Assembly: GCA_023954135.1 (NCBI GenBank)
Contig: JAMLIN010000003.1
Span: 165,458-229,457 of the forward strand
From: Burkholderiaceae bacterium
GTDB taxonomy: Bacteria > Pseudomonadota > Gammaproteobacteria > Burkholderiales > Burkholderiaceae_E
Direction of reading: 5' to 3'
Length of the DNA: 64,000 bases
Of the stretch, positions 1-8,142 are shown one piece after another. How positions within the stretch are numbered: the first letter of the stretch is position 1; each line of letters starts with the position of its first letter. Under the pieces are notes generated by a model, which was not told where the DNA came from, ran no database searches, and saw only the letters and a list, made by a program, of their open reading frames with translations. Position numbers and translations under genes: made by a program.

Positions 1-1305
1 GCCTCGCTCAAGGCCTACTGCGGCCGCGCCGACATCGATTTCGATGCCCTGATGAACGACGACACGGTCGAGCAGGTGCACTTCATCGGCAAGGACATCA
101 TCTACTTCCACGTCCTGTTCTGGCCGGCGATGCTGCATTTCGCCGGACGCAAGACGCCCGACCAGGTGAACGTGCACGGCTTCATCACCGCGAGCGGCGA
201 AAAGATGAGCAAGAGCCGCGGCACCGGGATCTCGCCGCTGCGCTACCTCGAGCTCGGCCTGAATCCCGACTGGCTGCGCTACTACATCGCCGCGAAGCTC
301 AACAGTCACGTCGAGGACGTCGACTTCAATCCCGACGACTTCGTCGCCCGGGTCAACAGCGATCTCGTCGGCAAGCTGGTCAACATCGCGAGCCGGTGCA
401 GCAATTTCCTGGTGCGACGCTTCGGGGGCCGCCTCGGCGAGCCGGACCCGCAGGCGATCGCCGGCTTCGCCGCCGCCTGGGCGGGGCCCGAAGCGGTGGC
501 CCGCCTCTACGAGCAGCGCGACTACGGCAAGGCGATCCGCGAGATCATGCAGTACGCCGATGCGATCAATCAGTACGTCGACACCGCCAGGCCCTGGGAC
601 GTCGCCAAGGATCCCGCCGCCGGCGAGGCGCTGCAACGGATCTGCTCGACGGCGATCAACGGCTTCCGCGACCTGGTCCTGTTGCTGGCGCCGGTCATGC
701 CGGCGACGACCGGGCGCGCGCTCGAGCAGCTCTCGCTCACCCTGCCCGGCTGGTCCGCGATCGGTACGCCGTTGCCCGCCGGCCACGTCATCGGCCCCTA
801 CGCCCATCTCATGACCCGGATCGACGGCAAGGCGGTCGATCGCCTGCTCGGCATCGCCGAGGATGCGCCCGCGCCCGCCGCCGGCGGACAGGGTGGCGGC
901 AAGGCAGCGGGATCCGATGCGGCGACCCGCAAGGACAAGGACAAGGCCGCCGTGCCGGGCGAAGGCTTCGTGGGCATCGAGGATTTCGCGAAGCTGGACC
1001 TGCGCATCGCCCGGATCGTCTCGGCCGCCCGGGTCGAAGGCTCGAAGAAGCTGCTCCAGCTTTCGCTCGACATCGGCGAGGAACGTCCGCGCCAGGTGTT
1101 CTCCGGCATCCAGTCCGCCTACGCGCCCGAGGACATCGTCGGGCGTCTGACGGTCATGATCGCCAATCTCGCCCCGCGCAAGATGAAGTTCGGCATCTCC
1201 GAGGGCATGGTCCTGTCCGCCGGCCATGAAGATCCGGAACGCGGCACGGGGATCTACCTGCTCTCGGCCGACAGCGGCGCCGAGCCGGGCATGCGGATCG
1301 GCTAG
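1..1305 (+). CDS. metG: Methionine-tRNA ligase, 3' part (5' end outside window)
   Basis: Charges tRNA-Met with methionine in the cytosol. The reading frame is open from base 1, so the N-terminal catalytic half lies upstream; an internal ATG at 52 is not the start. The class I signature KMSKS is at bases 202-216 and is followed by the helical anticodon-binding domain. After a low-complexity Ala/Gly/Lys linker (about 860-960) comes a C-terminal Trbp111/OB-fold tRNA-binding domain (about 970-1305), as in the long dimeric bacterial MetRS. The stop codon TAG at 1303-1305 is part of a TAGAAT hexamer that could serve as the -10 of the next gene. Confidence 0.97.
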   Translation, partial: ASLKAYCGRADIDFDALMNDDTVEQVHFIGKDIIYFHVLFWPAMLHFAGRKTPDQVNVHGFITASGEKMSKSRGTGISPLRYLELGLNPDWLRYYIAAKLNSHVEDVDFNPDDFVARVNSDLVGKLVNIASRCSNFLVRRFGGRLGEPDPQAIAGFAAAWAGPEAVARLYEQRDYGKAIREIMQYADAINQYVDTARPWDVAKDPAAGEALQRICSTAINGFRDLVLLLAPVMPATTGRALEQLSLTLPGWSAIGTPLPAGHVIGPYAHLMTRIDGKAVDRLLGIAEDAPAPAAGGQGGGKAAGSDAATRKDKDKAAVPGEGFVGIEDFAKLDLRIARIVSAARVEGSKKLLQLSLDIGEERPRQVFSGIQSAYAPEDIVGRLTVMIANLAPRKMKFGISEGMVLSAGHEDPERGTGIYLLSADSGAEPGMRIG

Positions 1306-1337
1306 AATCCCATGACGTCATAGGGGGCGACCCGGGA

Positions 1338-3071
1338 ATGTTCCGCCTGCGGTTTCGACCGGCACTGGTCGATGCCTTGAAAGCCTATCGCCGCGACGAT
1401 CTCGTCGCGGATCTCTCGGCCGGAATCACGGTCGGCTTCGTGGCGCTTCCGCTGGCGATGGCCTTCGGGATCGCCAGCGGGGTGAAGCCCGAGCAGGGCC
1501 TCGTCACCGCCATCGTCGGCGGCATGCTGATCTCCCTGCTGGGCGGCTCGCGGGTGCAGATCGGCGGGCCGGCCGGCGCCTTCGTCGCCCTGCTCTACGC
1601 GATCGCGGCCCGCTACGGCATCGCGAACCTCCTGCTGGCGACGATGATGGCCGGCATCCTGCTCTTCGCGATGGGCGCGCTGCGCCTGGGCAACCTGATC
1701 CGTTTCATCCCGGTCGCCGTGGTGGTGGGCTTCACCAACGGCATCGCCGTCATCATCGCCCTGCAGCAGGTGCGCGACTTCCTCGGCCTGCAGGTCGAGA
1801 CGATGCCCGCCAATTTCTTCTCGATGGTCAGCACCTTCGCCGGAGCGATCGACACGATCCACTGGCCGGCCATCGCCGTCGGCCTGGTGTCCCTGGCGCT
1901 GGTGGCGTTCTGGCCCAAGTCGGCCGCGCCGGGCAATGCGCCATGGTCCCGGTGGCTGTCGCGCATGCCTGGCACGATCGCCGCCCTGGTGCTCGGCATC
2001 GCGGCGGTGGCGCTCTTCGACGTGCCGGTAGAGACCATCGGCAGCCGCTTCGGCTCGATCCCCCAGGGACTGCCGATGCCCGCCCTGCCGGAATTCGAAT
2101 GGTCGAGCGCGCAGAATCTCGCCGGACCCGCCATCTCGATCGCGCTGCTGTGCGCCATCGAATCCCTGCTCTGCGCGCGGGTCGCCGACAAGATCACCGG
2201 GCAGCGCCATGACTCGAACCAGGAGCTGATGGGCCAGGGGGTGGCGAACTTCGTCGCGCCGCTCTTCGGGGGCATCGCCGCCACCGGAACGATCGCGCGC
2301 ACCGTCACCAATGTGCGCACCGGCGGCAGGACGCCCATGGCGGGCGTGTTCCACGCCCTGACCCTGCTGCTGATCATGCTGGTCTTCGCGCCTTATGCCG
2401 GCGATGTGCCGATGGCCACGCTGGCCGCGATCCTGCTTCATGTCGCCTGGAACATGGGCGACTGGGCGGCCTTTCCGCGGCTGCGCAAGTTCTCGATGAA
2501 CCACCGCGCGCTGATGCTCACGACCTTCGCGCTGACGGTGGTCTTCGACCTCACGGTCGCGGTCCAGGTCGGCCTGGTGCTGGCAAGCCTCTTCTTCATC
2601 TATCGCGTCTCGGCGCTGACCCGGATCGAGCGGATCGAGATCGACCCGGAAATCGCGCAGCGCGGCGGCCAGACCATCAGGGCGTATCGCCTGTTCGGCT
2701 CGCTCTTCTTCGGCTCGGTCGGCAAGATCGACGCCCTGCAGACCACCTCGCGCGACCCGGATCCCGGCGTGATGATCCTGGAGATGCACCAGGTGATCAA
2801 TCTCGACACCAGCGGACTGGAGGCGCTCGAGGAACTTCACCACTCCATCCGAAGCGGCAAGGGTCGGATCCTGATCGTGGCGCCGAACGAGCAGCCGCGT
2901 TCGCTGATGCAGCGCAGCGGCTTCTTCGACCAGCTCGGGCCCGACAGCGTCTTCGCCAGCCTCGAGGAGGCGCTCGCCTCGATCCGGCGAAGCGCCGCCG
3001 ACACCGGCGAGACGCCGGGCGGAAACGGCGCGCCCACCGTACCGGGACCCGGGCCGGCTACTGCGAGTTGA
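1338..3071 (+). CDS. SulP family inorganic anion transporter with STAS domain
   Basis: A 577-residue inner-membrane protein of the SLC26/SulP family, which moves sulfate, bicarbonate or other anions. The N-terminal part has the family pattern of many hydrophobic helices, opening with the segment DLSAGITVGFVALPLAMAFG, and the C-terminal 110 residues form a STAS domain (about 440-545, with the motif NLDTSGLEALEELH). Substrate cannot be assigned from sequence; bicarbonate and sulfate transporters look alike at this level. A TAGAAT hexamer at 1303-1308 is a possible -10. The 3' end overlaps the convergent BamE-like gene by 14 bases. Confidence 0.93.
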   Translation: MFRLRFRPALVDALKAYRRDDLVADLSAGITVGFVALPLAMAFGIASGVKPEQGLVTAIVGGMLISLLGGSRVQIGGPAGAFVALLYAIAARYGIANLLLATMMAGILLFAMGALRLGNLIRFIPVAVVVGFTNGIAVIIALQQVRDFLGLQVETMPANFFSMVSTFAGAIDTIHWPAIAVGLVSLALVAFWPKSAAPGNAPWSRWLSRMPGTIAALVLGIAAVALFDVPVETIGSRFGSIPQGLPMPALPEFEWSSAQNLAGPAISIALLCAIESLLCARVADKITGQRHDSNQELMGQGVANFVAPLFGGIAATGTIARTVTNVRTGGRTPMAGVFHALTLLLIMLVFAPYAGDVPMATLAAILLHVAWNMGDWAAFPRLRKFSMNHRALMLTTFALTVVFDLTVAVQVGLVLASLFFIYRVSALTRIERIEIDPEIAQRGGQTIRAYRLFGSLFFGSVGKIDALQTTSRDPDPGVMILEMHQVINLDTSGLEALEELHHSIRSGKGRILIVAPNEQPRSLMQRSGFFDQLGPDSVFASLEEALASIRRSAADTGETPGGNGAPTVPGPGPATAS

Positions 3072-3552
3072 TCGACTCCGGGTCGGGGGTCCGGCTGACG
3101 TTGGCCAGGCGACCGGTCTCGTCGAAATGGGCGTTGAAATGCTCGAGCCGCCCGCCGTCGGCGCGGTATCTCCAGCTGAGAACCCGCCCTCCCCGGCGCC
3201 GGAATTCGGCCGACGAGGTCGGTCGGCCGAGCAGGCGACGCACGTCGGCCATGCTCGCGCCCCGTTCGACCTGCCTGAAGCAGTCATCGACGAGCACGTT
3301 GCGCATGCCGCGGTACCGATCGTCGGGGCCGATCTCGACCATCCAGGTCTCGGTTCCGGCTGGGCCGCGCGGATACTCCCAGGTCCGGGCGCCGCCCCCG
3401 CCCTCGTGGACTTCCTCCGGCTCGCCCAGCAGGCGGCGGACCTCCGCCGCGGTCGACTCGCCAGGCCGCAGCGCGCCGCGGGCGAGATCCGGGGAAGGCC
3501 TCAGCCCCAGGCGGACGAGCCCCGCCGCGATCCAGCCGCCGATCATGCCCAT
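3058..3552 (-). CDS. BamE/SmpA-OmlA-like protein with two half repeats
   Basis: A 164-residue protein beginning MGMIGGWIAAGL. Two segments match each other and the SmpA/OmlA (BamE) core: around residues 35-70 (AEVRRLLGEPEEV ending in a Trp-Glu-Tyr strand) and around 100-130 (ADVRRLLGRPTSS ending in SWRY). BamE-type folds help assemble outer-membrane proteins, but BamE itself has one copy, so this is a relative, not BamE. The N-terminal hydrophobic stretch is short and no lipobox Cys is seen. The start at 3552 is chosen because a GGAG-like site precedes it; an ATG at 3546 is also possible. Longer upstream frames lack support. Confidence 0.72.
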   Translation of the reverse strand: MGMIGGWIAAGLVRLGLRPSPDLARGALRPGESTAAEVRRLLGEPEEVHEGGGGARTWEYPRGPAGTETWMVEIGPDDRYRGMRNVLVDDCFRQVERGASMADVRRLLGRPTSSAEFRRRGGRVLSWRYRADGGRLEHFNAHFDETGRLANVSRTPDPESINSQ

Positions 3553-3606
3553 TGCCGCGCTCCGTTCCCGTTTCGATAGAATATGCGGGACCACCCACAG
3601 GCGATC

Positions 3607-3798
3607 ATGTACGAATCCGACATCACCAGGTTCCTGCGCGAGCTCAAGGAAGAGCGCCCCCACCTCGAAGCCGAGCAGCAGCGCGGTCGCGCCATCTGGT
3701 GGGACCATCCGCAGGATCTCGAGACCCAGAAGCGCAATCGCGAATCGCGCCTGCGCCAGCCGTCCTACGTCTTCTACCAGATCAATCCGGACCGGTGA
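3607..3798 (+). CDS. DUF3460 family protein
   Basis: A 63-residue, highly charged soluble protein starting MYESDITRFLRELKEE, recognisable as the DUF3460 family of betaproteobacteria, whose function is unknown. The start at 3607 fits family members; an upstream ATG at 3583 adds eight residues that do not fit. A TAGAAT box at 3577-3582 lies about 25 bases upstream and could be its -10. The stop codon overlaps the GTG start of scpA, so the two genes are probably translationally coupled, an arrangement common in Burkholderiales. It diverges from the BamE-like gene. Confidence 0.88.
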   Translation: MYESDITRFLRELKEERPHLEAEQQRGRAIWWDHPQDLETQKRNRESRLRQPSYVFYQINPDR

Positions 3799-4664
3799 AT
3801 AGCGCCGAGCGCGTCGACGCCACTGCGCCGACCGAGGACGAGGCCGGTGCCGCGCCGGTCGCGATGCCGGGCGAGCAGCTCGAGCTCAAGGTCTTCGCCC
3901 GGCTCTACGGAGAACCGGTCGTCCAGCTGCCGCAGGATCTCTACATCCCGCCCGATGCGCTGGAGATCTTCCTCGACTCCTTCGAGGGACCGCTAGACCT
4001 GCTGCTCTACCTGATCCGCAAGCAGAACTTCAACGTCCTCGACATCCCGATGGCCGAGGTCACCCGCCAGTACCTCGCCTACATCGAGGAGATCCGCCAG
4101 AGCAACCTCGAGCTCGCGGCGGAATATCTTCTCATGGCGGCCCTGCTGATCGACATCAAGTCGCGCATGCTGCTGCCCGTGCGCAAGGCCGACACCGGCG
4201 AGGAAGCGGAAGATCCGCGCGCCGAGCTGGCGCGGCGCCTGCTCGAGTACGAGCGGATCAAGTACGGGGCCCAGATGCTCGATGCCATGCCGGTGGTGGG
4301 CCGGGATTTCCTCGCGGTCCAGGCGCACATCGAGCACGCCATCGAAGCCAGCCTGCCCGGCGTCGACCCGGACGACCTGCGCAGCGCCTGGGCCGACATC
4401 CTCAAGCGCGCCCGGCTCGTCCAGCACCACCGGATCACGCGCGAGCAGCTCTCGGTGCGCGAGCACATGACGATCGTGCTGCGCCGGCTCCAGGACCGGC
4501 GCTTCGCCGAGTTCCAGGAGCTGTTCGACACGAGCCAGGGAATGGCGGTGCTCATCGTCACCTTCATCGCATTGCTCGAGCTCGCCCGCGAATCGCTCGT
4601 CGAAGTGACCCAGGCCGAAGCGTTCGCGCCGATCTACGTGCGCCTCGCCTACCAGCCGAGCTAG
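3795..4664 (+). CDS. scpA: Segregation and condensation protein A (kleisin)
   Basis: ScpA is the kleisin that bridges SMC heads together with ScpB in the chromosome-condensing complex. The N-terminal SMC-binding helix pair is clear, with DSFEGPLDLLLYLIRKQ near residues 60-76, followed by the family segment LAAEYLLMAALLIDIKSRML. The C-terminal winged helix covers the last 70 residues. The GTG start at 3795 overlaps the DUF3460 stop by one codon step; an alternative ATG at 3864 would remove 23 poorly conserved residues. Its partner scpB is 29 kb away on the other strand. Confidence 0.95.
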   Translation: MNSAERVDATAPTEDEAGAAPVAMPGEQLELKVFARLYGEPVVQLPQDLYIPPDALEIFLDSFEGPLDLLLYLIRKQNFNVLDIPMAEVTRQYLAYIEEIRQSNLELAAEYLLMAALLIDIKSRMLLPVRKADTGEEAEDPRAELARRLLEYERIKYGAQMLDAMPVVGRDFLAVQAHIEHAIEASLPGVDPDDLRSAWADILKRARLVQHHRITREQLSVREHMTIVLRRLQDRRFAEFQELFDTSQGMAVLIVTFIALLELARESLVEVTQAEAFAPIYVRLAYQPS

Positions 4665-4687
4665 CGGCGCGCCACGCCGGGCGGAGC

Positions 4688-5713
4688 ATGGCAGTGCAGC
4701 CGACCATCGAATCCGATGTCCCGCTGGCCGGGTTCAACAGCTTTGGCGTCGCCGCCGTGGCCGGACAGCTCGCAACGCTGGGCGACGAGCGGGAGATCCC
4801 CGCCCTTCTCGACTGGTGCCGCTCTGACCACCCGGCCCATGTCCTGGGAGCCGGCTGCAATACCCTGCTCGCGACCGGACGCGTCGAGCGGATCCTGCGC
4901 GTCGCCCTCGCCGGCCGGCGCATCGTGGCCGGGGACGGCGAGCGGGTGCTGGTCGAGGCGGCCGCGGGCGAGGACTGGCCGGCCCTGGTCGAGTGGACGC
5001 TGGCGCAGGGGCTGTGCGGGCTGGAGAACCTGTCGCTGATCCCGGGCAGCGTCGGCGCAGCGCCGATCCAGAACATCGGCGCCTACGGCGTCGAGCTCGC
5101 CGAACGCTTCGATTCCCTCGAGGCGGTGAGGCTCGACACCGGCGAGCGCCGGCGCTTCTCGCGCGCGGACTGCCGCTTCGGCTATCGCGACAGCGTGTTC
5201 AAGTCCCCCGATCACCGCGGCTGGCTGATCCTGTCGCTGCGCCTTGCCCTGTCGCGCCGCTTCGAGGCGAGGCTCGACTACGGCGACATCCGCCGGATGC
5301 TCGCCGATACCGGCGAGCCGCCCACCGCACGGGCGGTCGCCGACGCGGTCATCGCCCTGCGCCGCGCCCGCCTGCCCGACCCGGCCATCCTCGGCAACGC
5401 CGGCAGCTTCTTCAAGAATCCGATCGTCGACGGCGCGACCCGCGAGCGCTTGCGCGAACGGCATCCGGATCTGCCCACGTGGCCCGCGGGCGAGGGACGG
5501 GTCAAGCTGCCGGCAGCCTGGCTGATCGAGCGGGCAGGCTGGAAGGGACATCGCGATGGCGACGCCGGCGTCCATGATAGGCATGCGCTGGTGCTCGTCA
5601 ACCATGGGCATGCAAGCGGAACCGAGCTGCTGGCGCTGGCCAACCGTATCCGGGAATCGGTGCTCGAGCGCTTCGGCGTGCGACTCGAGCCGGAGCCGGT
5701 CATCCTGCGCTAG
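4688..5713 (+). CDS. murB: UDP-N-acetylenolpyruvoylglucosamine reductase
   Basis: Reduces UDP-GlcNAc-enolpyruvate to UDP-MurNAc with NADPH and FAD, the second committed step of peptidoglycan synthesis in the cytosol. The 341-residue protein shows the FAD-binding segment (NTLLATG near residue 58; LSLIPGSVGAAPIQNIGAYG near 116) and the substrate-domain segment GNAGSFFKNPIV, whose Ser is the proton-donor position. Length and domain order match type I MurB. It follows scpA after a 23-base gap and ends overlapping the convergent yaaA by three bases. Confidence 0.97.
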   Translation: MAVQPTIESDVPLAGFNSFGVAAVAGQLATLGDEREIPALLDWCRSDHPAHVLGAGCNTLLATGRVERILRVALAGRRIVAGDGERVLVEAAAGEDWPALVEWTLAQGLCGLENLSLIPGSVGAAPIQNIGAYGVELAERFDSLEAVRLDTGERRRFSRADCRFGYRDSVFKSPDHRGWLILSLRLALSRRFEARLDYGDIRRMLADTGEPPTARAVADAVIALRRARLPDPAILGNAGSFFKNPIVDGATRERLRERHPDLPTWPAGEGRVKLPAAWLIERAGWKGHRDGDAGVHDRHALVLVNHGHASGTELLALANRIRESVLERFGVRLEPEPVILR

Positions 5714-6477
5714 CGACGCCGGAACACCCAGCGCCGGTCGTCGGATGCGGCCGGCTCGAACGCATAGCCGTCGTGGTCGAAGTCCTTGAGGCCTTGCGCA
5801 TCGTCGAGCCGTCGGTCGATCGCGAACCGGGTCATCGAGCCGCGGGCCCGCTTGGCGTCGAAGGAGATCACTTTCCACTTGCCGCCGTGCCACTGCTCGA
5901 AGACCGGCTGCACGATCGGCGCGCGCCAGCCGGCAAGATCGACGCTGCGGAAGTATTCCTGCGAGGCCAGGTTGACCAGCGCCTTCGCGCCGGCGTCGGC
6001 CATCGCCCGGCGCAGCGCCTTCGCGATGCGCTGGCCCCAGAAGCTGTAGAGGTCGGGACCCCGCTCGTTGGGCAGGCGGGTACCCATCTCGAGCCGGTAG
6101 GCCTGGATCAGGTCCAGCGGACGCAGCACCCCGTAGAGGCCCGATAGAATCCGCACATGGTCCTGGGCCCAGTCGAGGCCGGCATCGTCGAGCGAATCCG
6201 CCTGCAGCCCGTCGTAGACGTCGCCGGCGAAGGCGAGCACGGCGGGCTTCGCATTGGCGGGCGTGAACGGCGTCTTCCATTCCTGGTAGCGGGCGGCGTT
6301 GAGGCTGGCGAGCGAGTCGCTGATGCCCATCAGCCCGGCCAGGTCGGCGGGCGTCAAGCCGCGCAGCTGCCTGACCAGGCGCCGCGACTCGGCGATCATC
6401 GCCGGCCGTCCATCCGCCTCGCGTGTGGAAGGGCTTTCGAAGTCCAGGCGCTTGGCCGGGGAAAGAACGATCAGCAT
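5710..6477 (-). CDS. yaaA: Peroxide stress protein YaaA (DUF328)
   Basis: A 255-residue protein opening MLIVLSPAKRLDFE, the signature N-terminus of the YaaA/DUF328 family. In E. coli YaaA limits intracellular iron and protects against DNA damage during hydrogen peroxide stress. Further family blocks are visible: PAVLAFAGDVYDGL, LSGLYGVLRPLDLIQAYRLEMG and LVNLASQEYF. The start at 6477 matches the family; the open frame continues upstream through the divergent PIN gene but lacks family similarity there. Confidence 0.95.
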   Translation of the reverse strand: MLIVLSPAKRLDFESPSTREADGRPAMIAESRRLVRQLRGLTPADLAGLMGISDSLASLNAARYQEWKTPFTPANAKPAVLAFAGDVYDGLQADSLDDAGLDWAQDHVRILSGLYGVLRPLDLIQAYRLEMGTRLPNERGPDLYSFWGQRIAKALRRAMADAGAKALVNLASQEYFRSVDLAGWRAPIVQPVFEQWHGGKWKVISFDAKRARGSMTRFAIDRRLDDAQGLKDFDHDGYAFEPAASDDRRWVFRRR

Positions 6478-6516
6478 CGGTAGTGGGAGGACGTCGGGCG
6501 AAGCCGCGATGATGGC

Positions 6517-6936
6517 ATGGAAGCGATTCTGGATACCAATGTCTGGCTGGCCTGGCTCGTCTACGACGACCCCGTGACGCGCCGCCTCGGCGAGGCGGTC
6601 GAGGCCGGCGAAGTCGTCCTGCCGGCGCTGCCGCGCATCCGGGACGAGTTGGAGCGGGTCCTCGCCTATCCGCGCCTGCGCCTCGAGCCGGCGCAGCGAG
6701 ACGATGCCCTGCGCCGCTTCGACCGCCATGCGCGGATGGGCCCGCCGGTTCCGGCCGCGGACCTGACCTGCCGGGACCCCGACGACCAGGTGTTCCTCGA
6801 TCTCGCCCTGCACCGGGGCGTCGGCTGGCTGCTCAGCCGCGACCGCCAGCTCCTGGCGCTGCGACGGCGCGCGCTCGCCCGCGGCCTGCGGATCTCGCGC
6901 CCCGAGGACAAGGCATGGCAGGCCGCGATCCTATAA
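6517..6936 (+). CDS. PIN-domain protein, putative toxin or RNase
   Basis: A 139-residue protein with a PIN-fold N-terminus, MEAILDTNVWLAWLV, giving the first acidic residue (Asp6). An acidic pair in DPDDQVFLDLAL (about residues 88-100) and LLSRDRQLL with another Asp supply the remaining metal-binding acids. PIN proteins of this size are often VapC-like toxins or stand-alone endoribonucleases. No small antitoxin gene sits immediately before it; the upstream 39 bases separate it from divergent yaaA. Its TAA stop lies within a TATAAT hexamer that may be the -10 of the aminotransferase gene. Confidence 0.82.
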   Translation: MEAILDTNVWLAWLVYDDPVTRRLGEAVEAGEVVLPALPRIRDELERVLAYPRLRLEPAQRDDALRRFDRHARMGPPVPAADLTCRDPDDQVFLDLALHRGVGWLLSRDRQLLALRRRALARGLRISRPEDKAWQAAIL

Positions 6937-6970
6937 TCGGCGCTTTCGCTGCGCGGCGGCGCATCCCGTC

Positions 6971-8137
6971 ATGGCAGGCAAGGCAATGAAGATCGAAAGC
7001 AAGCTTCCCTCGGTCGGCACGACCATCTTCACGGTGATGTCGGCGCTCGCCGAAGCGCATGGTGCGATCAATCTCGGCCAGGGCTTCCCCGACTTCGACT
7101 GCGACCGCAGGCTCGTCGATGCCGTCACCGAGGCGATGACCGCCGGCCACAACCAGTACCCCCCGATGGCCGGTGTCGCAGCACTGCGCGAGGCGATCGC
7201 CCGCAAGATCCATGCGATCCACACCGTGTCCTACGATCCGGCGACCGAGGTCACCGTGACCGCCGGGGCCACCCAGGCCCTGTTGACCGCCCTGCTCGCG
7301 GTCGTCCGCGCCGGCGACGAGGTCATCGTGATCGAGCCGGTCTACGACAGCTACATACCGGGCATAGAGCTGGCCGGGGGCCGCGCGGTGACGGTGCCGA
7401 TGACGGCGGACTACCGGATCGACTGGGACCGGGTCGAGGCGGCCGCCAGTCCTGCCACCCGCGCCATCATGATCAACTCGCCGCACAACCCGACCGGTAC
7501 GGTGATCGACGCCGCCGACGTCGAGCGGCTCGCCGCCCTGGCCGAGCGCCACGACCTCGTCGTGATCTCCGACGAGGTGTACGAGCACATGGTGTTCGAC
7601 GGTGTCGCGCACCGGTCGCTTGCCGCTCATCCGGCGCTGCGCGAGCGCAGCTTCGTGATCTCGTCCTTCGGGAAGACCTTCCATGTCACCGGGTGGAAGG
7701 TCGGCTACTGCGTGGCTCCGGCCGCGTTGATGACGGAGTTCCGCAAGGTCCACCAGTTCAACGTGTTCACCGTCAACACGCCGATGCAGGTGGGGCTGGC
7801 GAGCTATCTCGAGGATCCCGGGCCCTACCTCGGCCTGGCGGACTTCTACCAGGCCAGGCGCGACCGCTTCCTCGCCGGCCTGGCCGCCACGGCGCTGCGG
7901 GCCCGCCCCTGCGAGGGGACCTATTTCGTGGTCTGCGACTATTCGGCGATCAGCGATCTCGGCGACGCCGACTTCTGCCGCTGGCTGACGGAGACCATCG
8001 GGGTCGCGGCAGTGCCGGTATCGGCATTCCGCAGCGATAGCCGTGACGAGCGCCGCATCAGGTTCTGCTTCGCCAAGCGCGAGGAAACGCTCGATGCCGC
8101 CTTGGCCCGCCTGGCTCGCCTCGGCGATACGGGCTGA
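6971..8137 (+). CDS. PLP-dependent class I/II aminotransferase (methionine aminotransferase type)
   Basis: A 388-residue fold-type I aminotransferase. Visible landmarks are the N-terminal INLGQGFPDFDCD block typical of the YbdL/kynurenine aminotransferase subgroup, the substrate-loop segment NSPHNPTGTV, the cofactor Asp/Tyr pair in ISDEVYEHMVFDG and the PLP lysine in SSFGKTFHVTGWKVGY. By subgroup it probably transfers amino groups from methionine or aromatic amino acids to 2-oxoacids; the exact substrate is open. A TATAAT hexamer at 6932-6937 is a possible promoter element. An in-frame ATG at 6986 is an alternative start. Confidence 0.92.
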   Translation: MAGKAMKIESKLPSVGTTIFTVMSALAEAHGAINLGQGFPDFDCDRRLVDAVTEAMTAGHNQYPPMAGVAALREAIARKIHAIHTVSYDPATEVTVTAGATQALLTALLAVVRAGDEVIVIEPVYDSYIPGIELAGGRAVTVPMTADYRIDWDRVEAAASPATRAIMINSPHNPTGTVIDAADVERLAALAERHDLVVISDEVYEHMVFDGVAHRSLAAHPALRERSFVISSFGKTFHVTGWKVGYCVAPAALMTEFRKVHQFNVFTVNTPMQVGLASYLEDPGPYLGLADFYQARRDRFLAGLAATALRARPCEGTYFVVCDYSAISDLGDADFCRWLTETIGVAAVPVSAFRSDSRDERRIRFCFAKREETLDAALARLARLGDTG

Positions 8138-8142
8138 AAGGC

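Noticed and set aside
1302..3287. A 661-codon minus-strand frame opposite the SulP gene
   Set aside because: Arg/Asp/Gly-rich shadow; the plus-strand transporter explains the region.
6517..6936. PIN protein as part of a VapBC pair
   Set aside because: No antitoxin-sized gene lies directly upstream or downstream; kept only as a single PIN protein.
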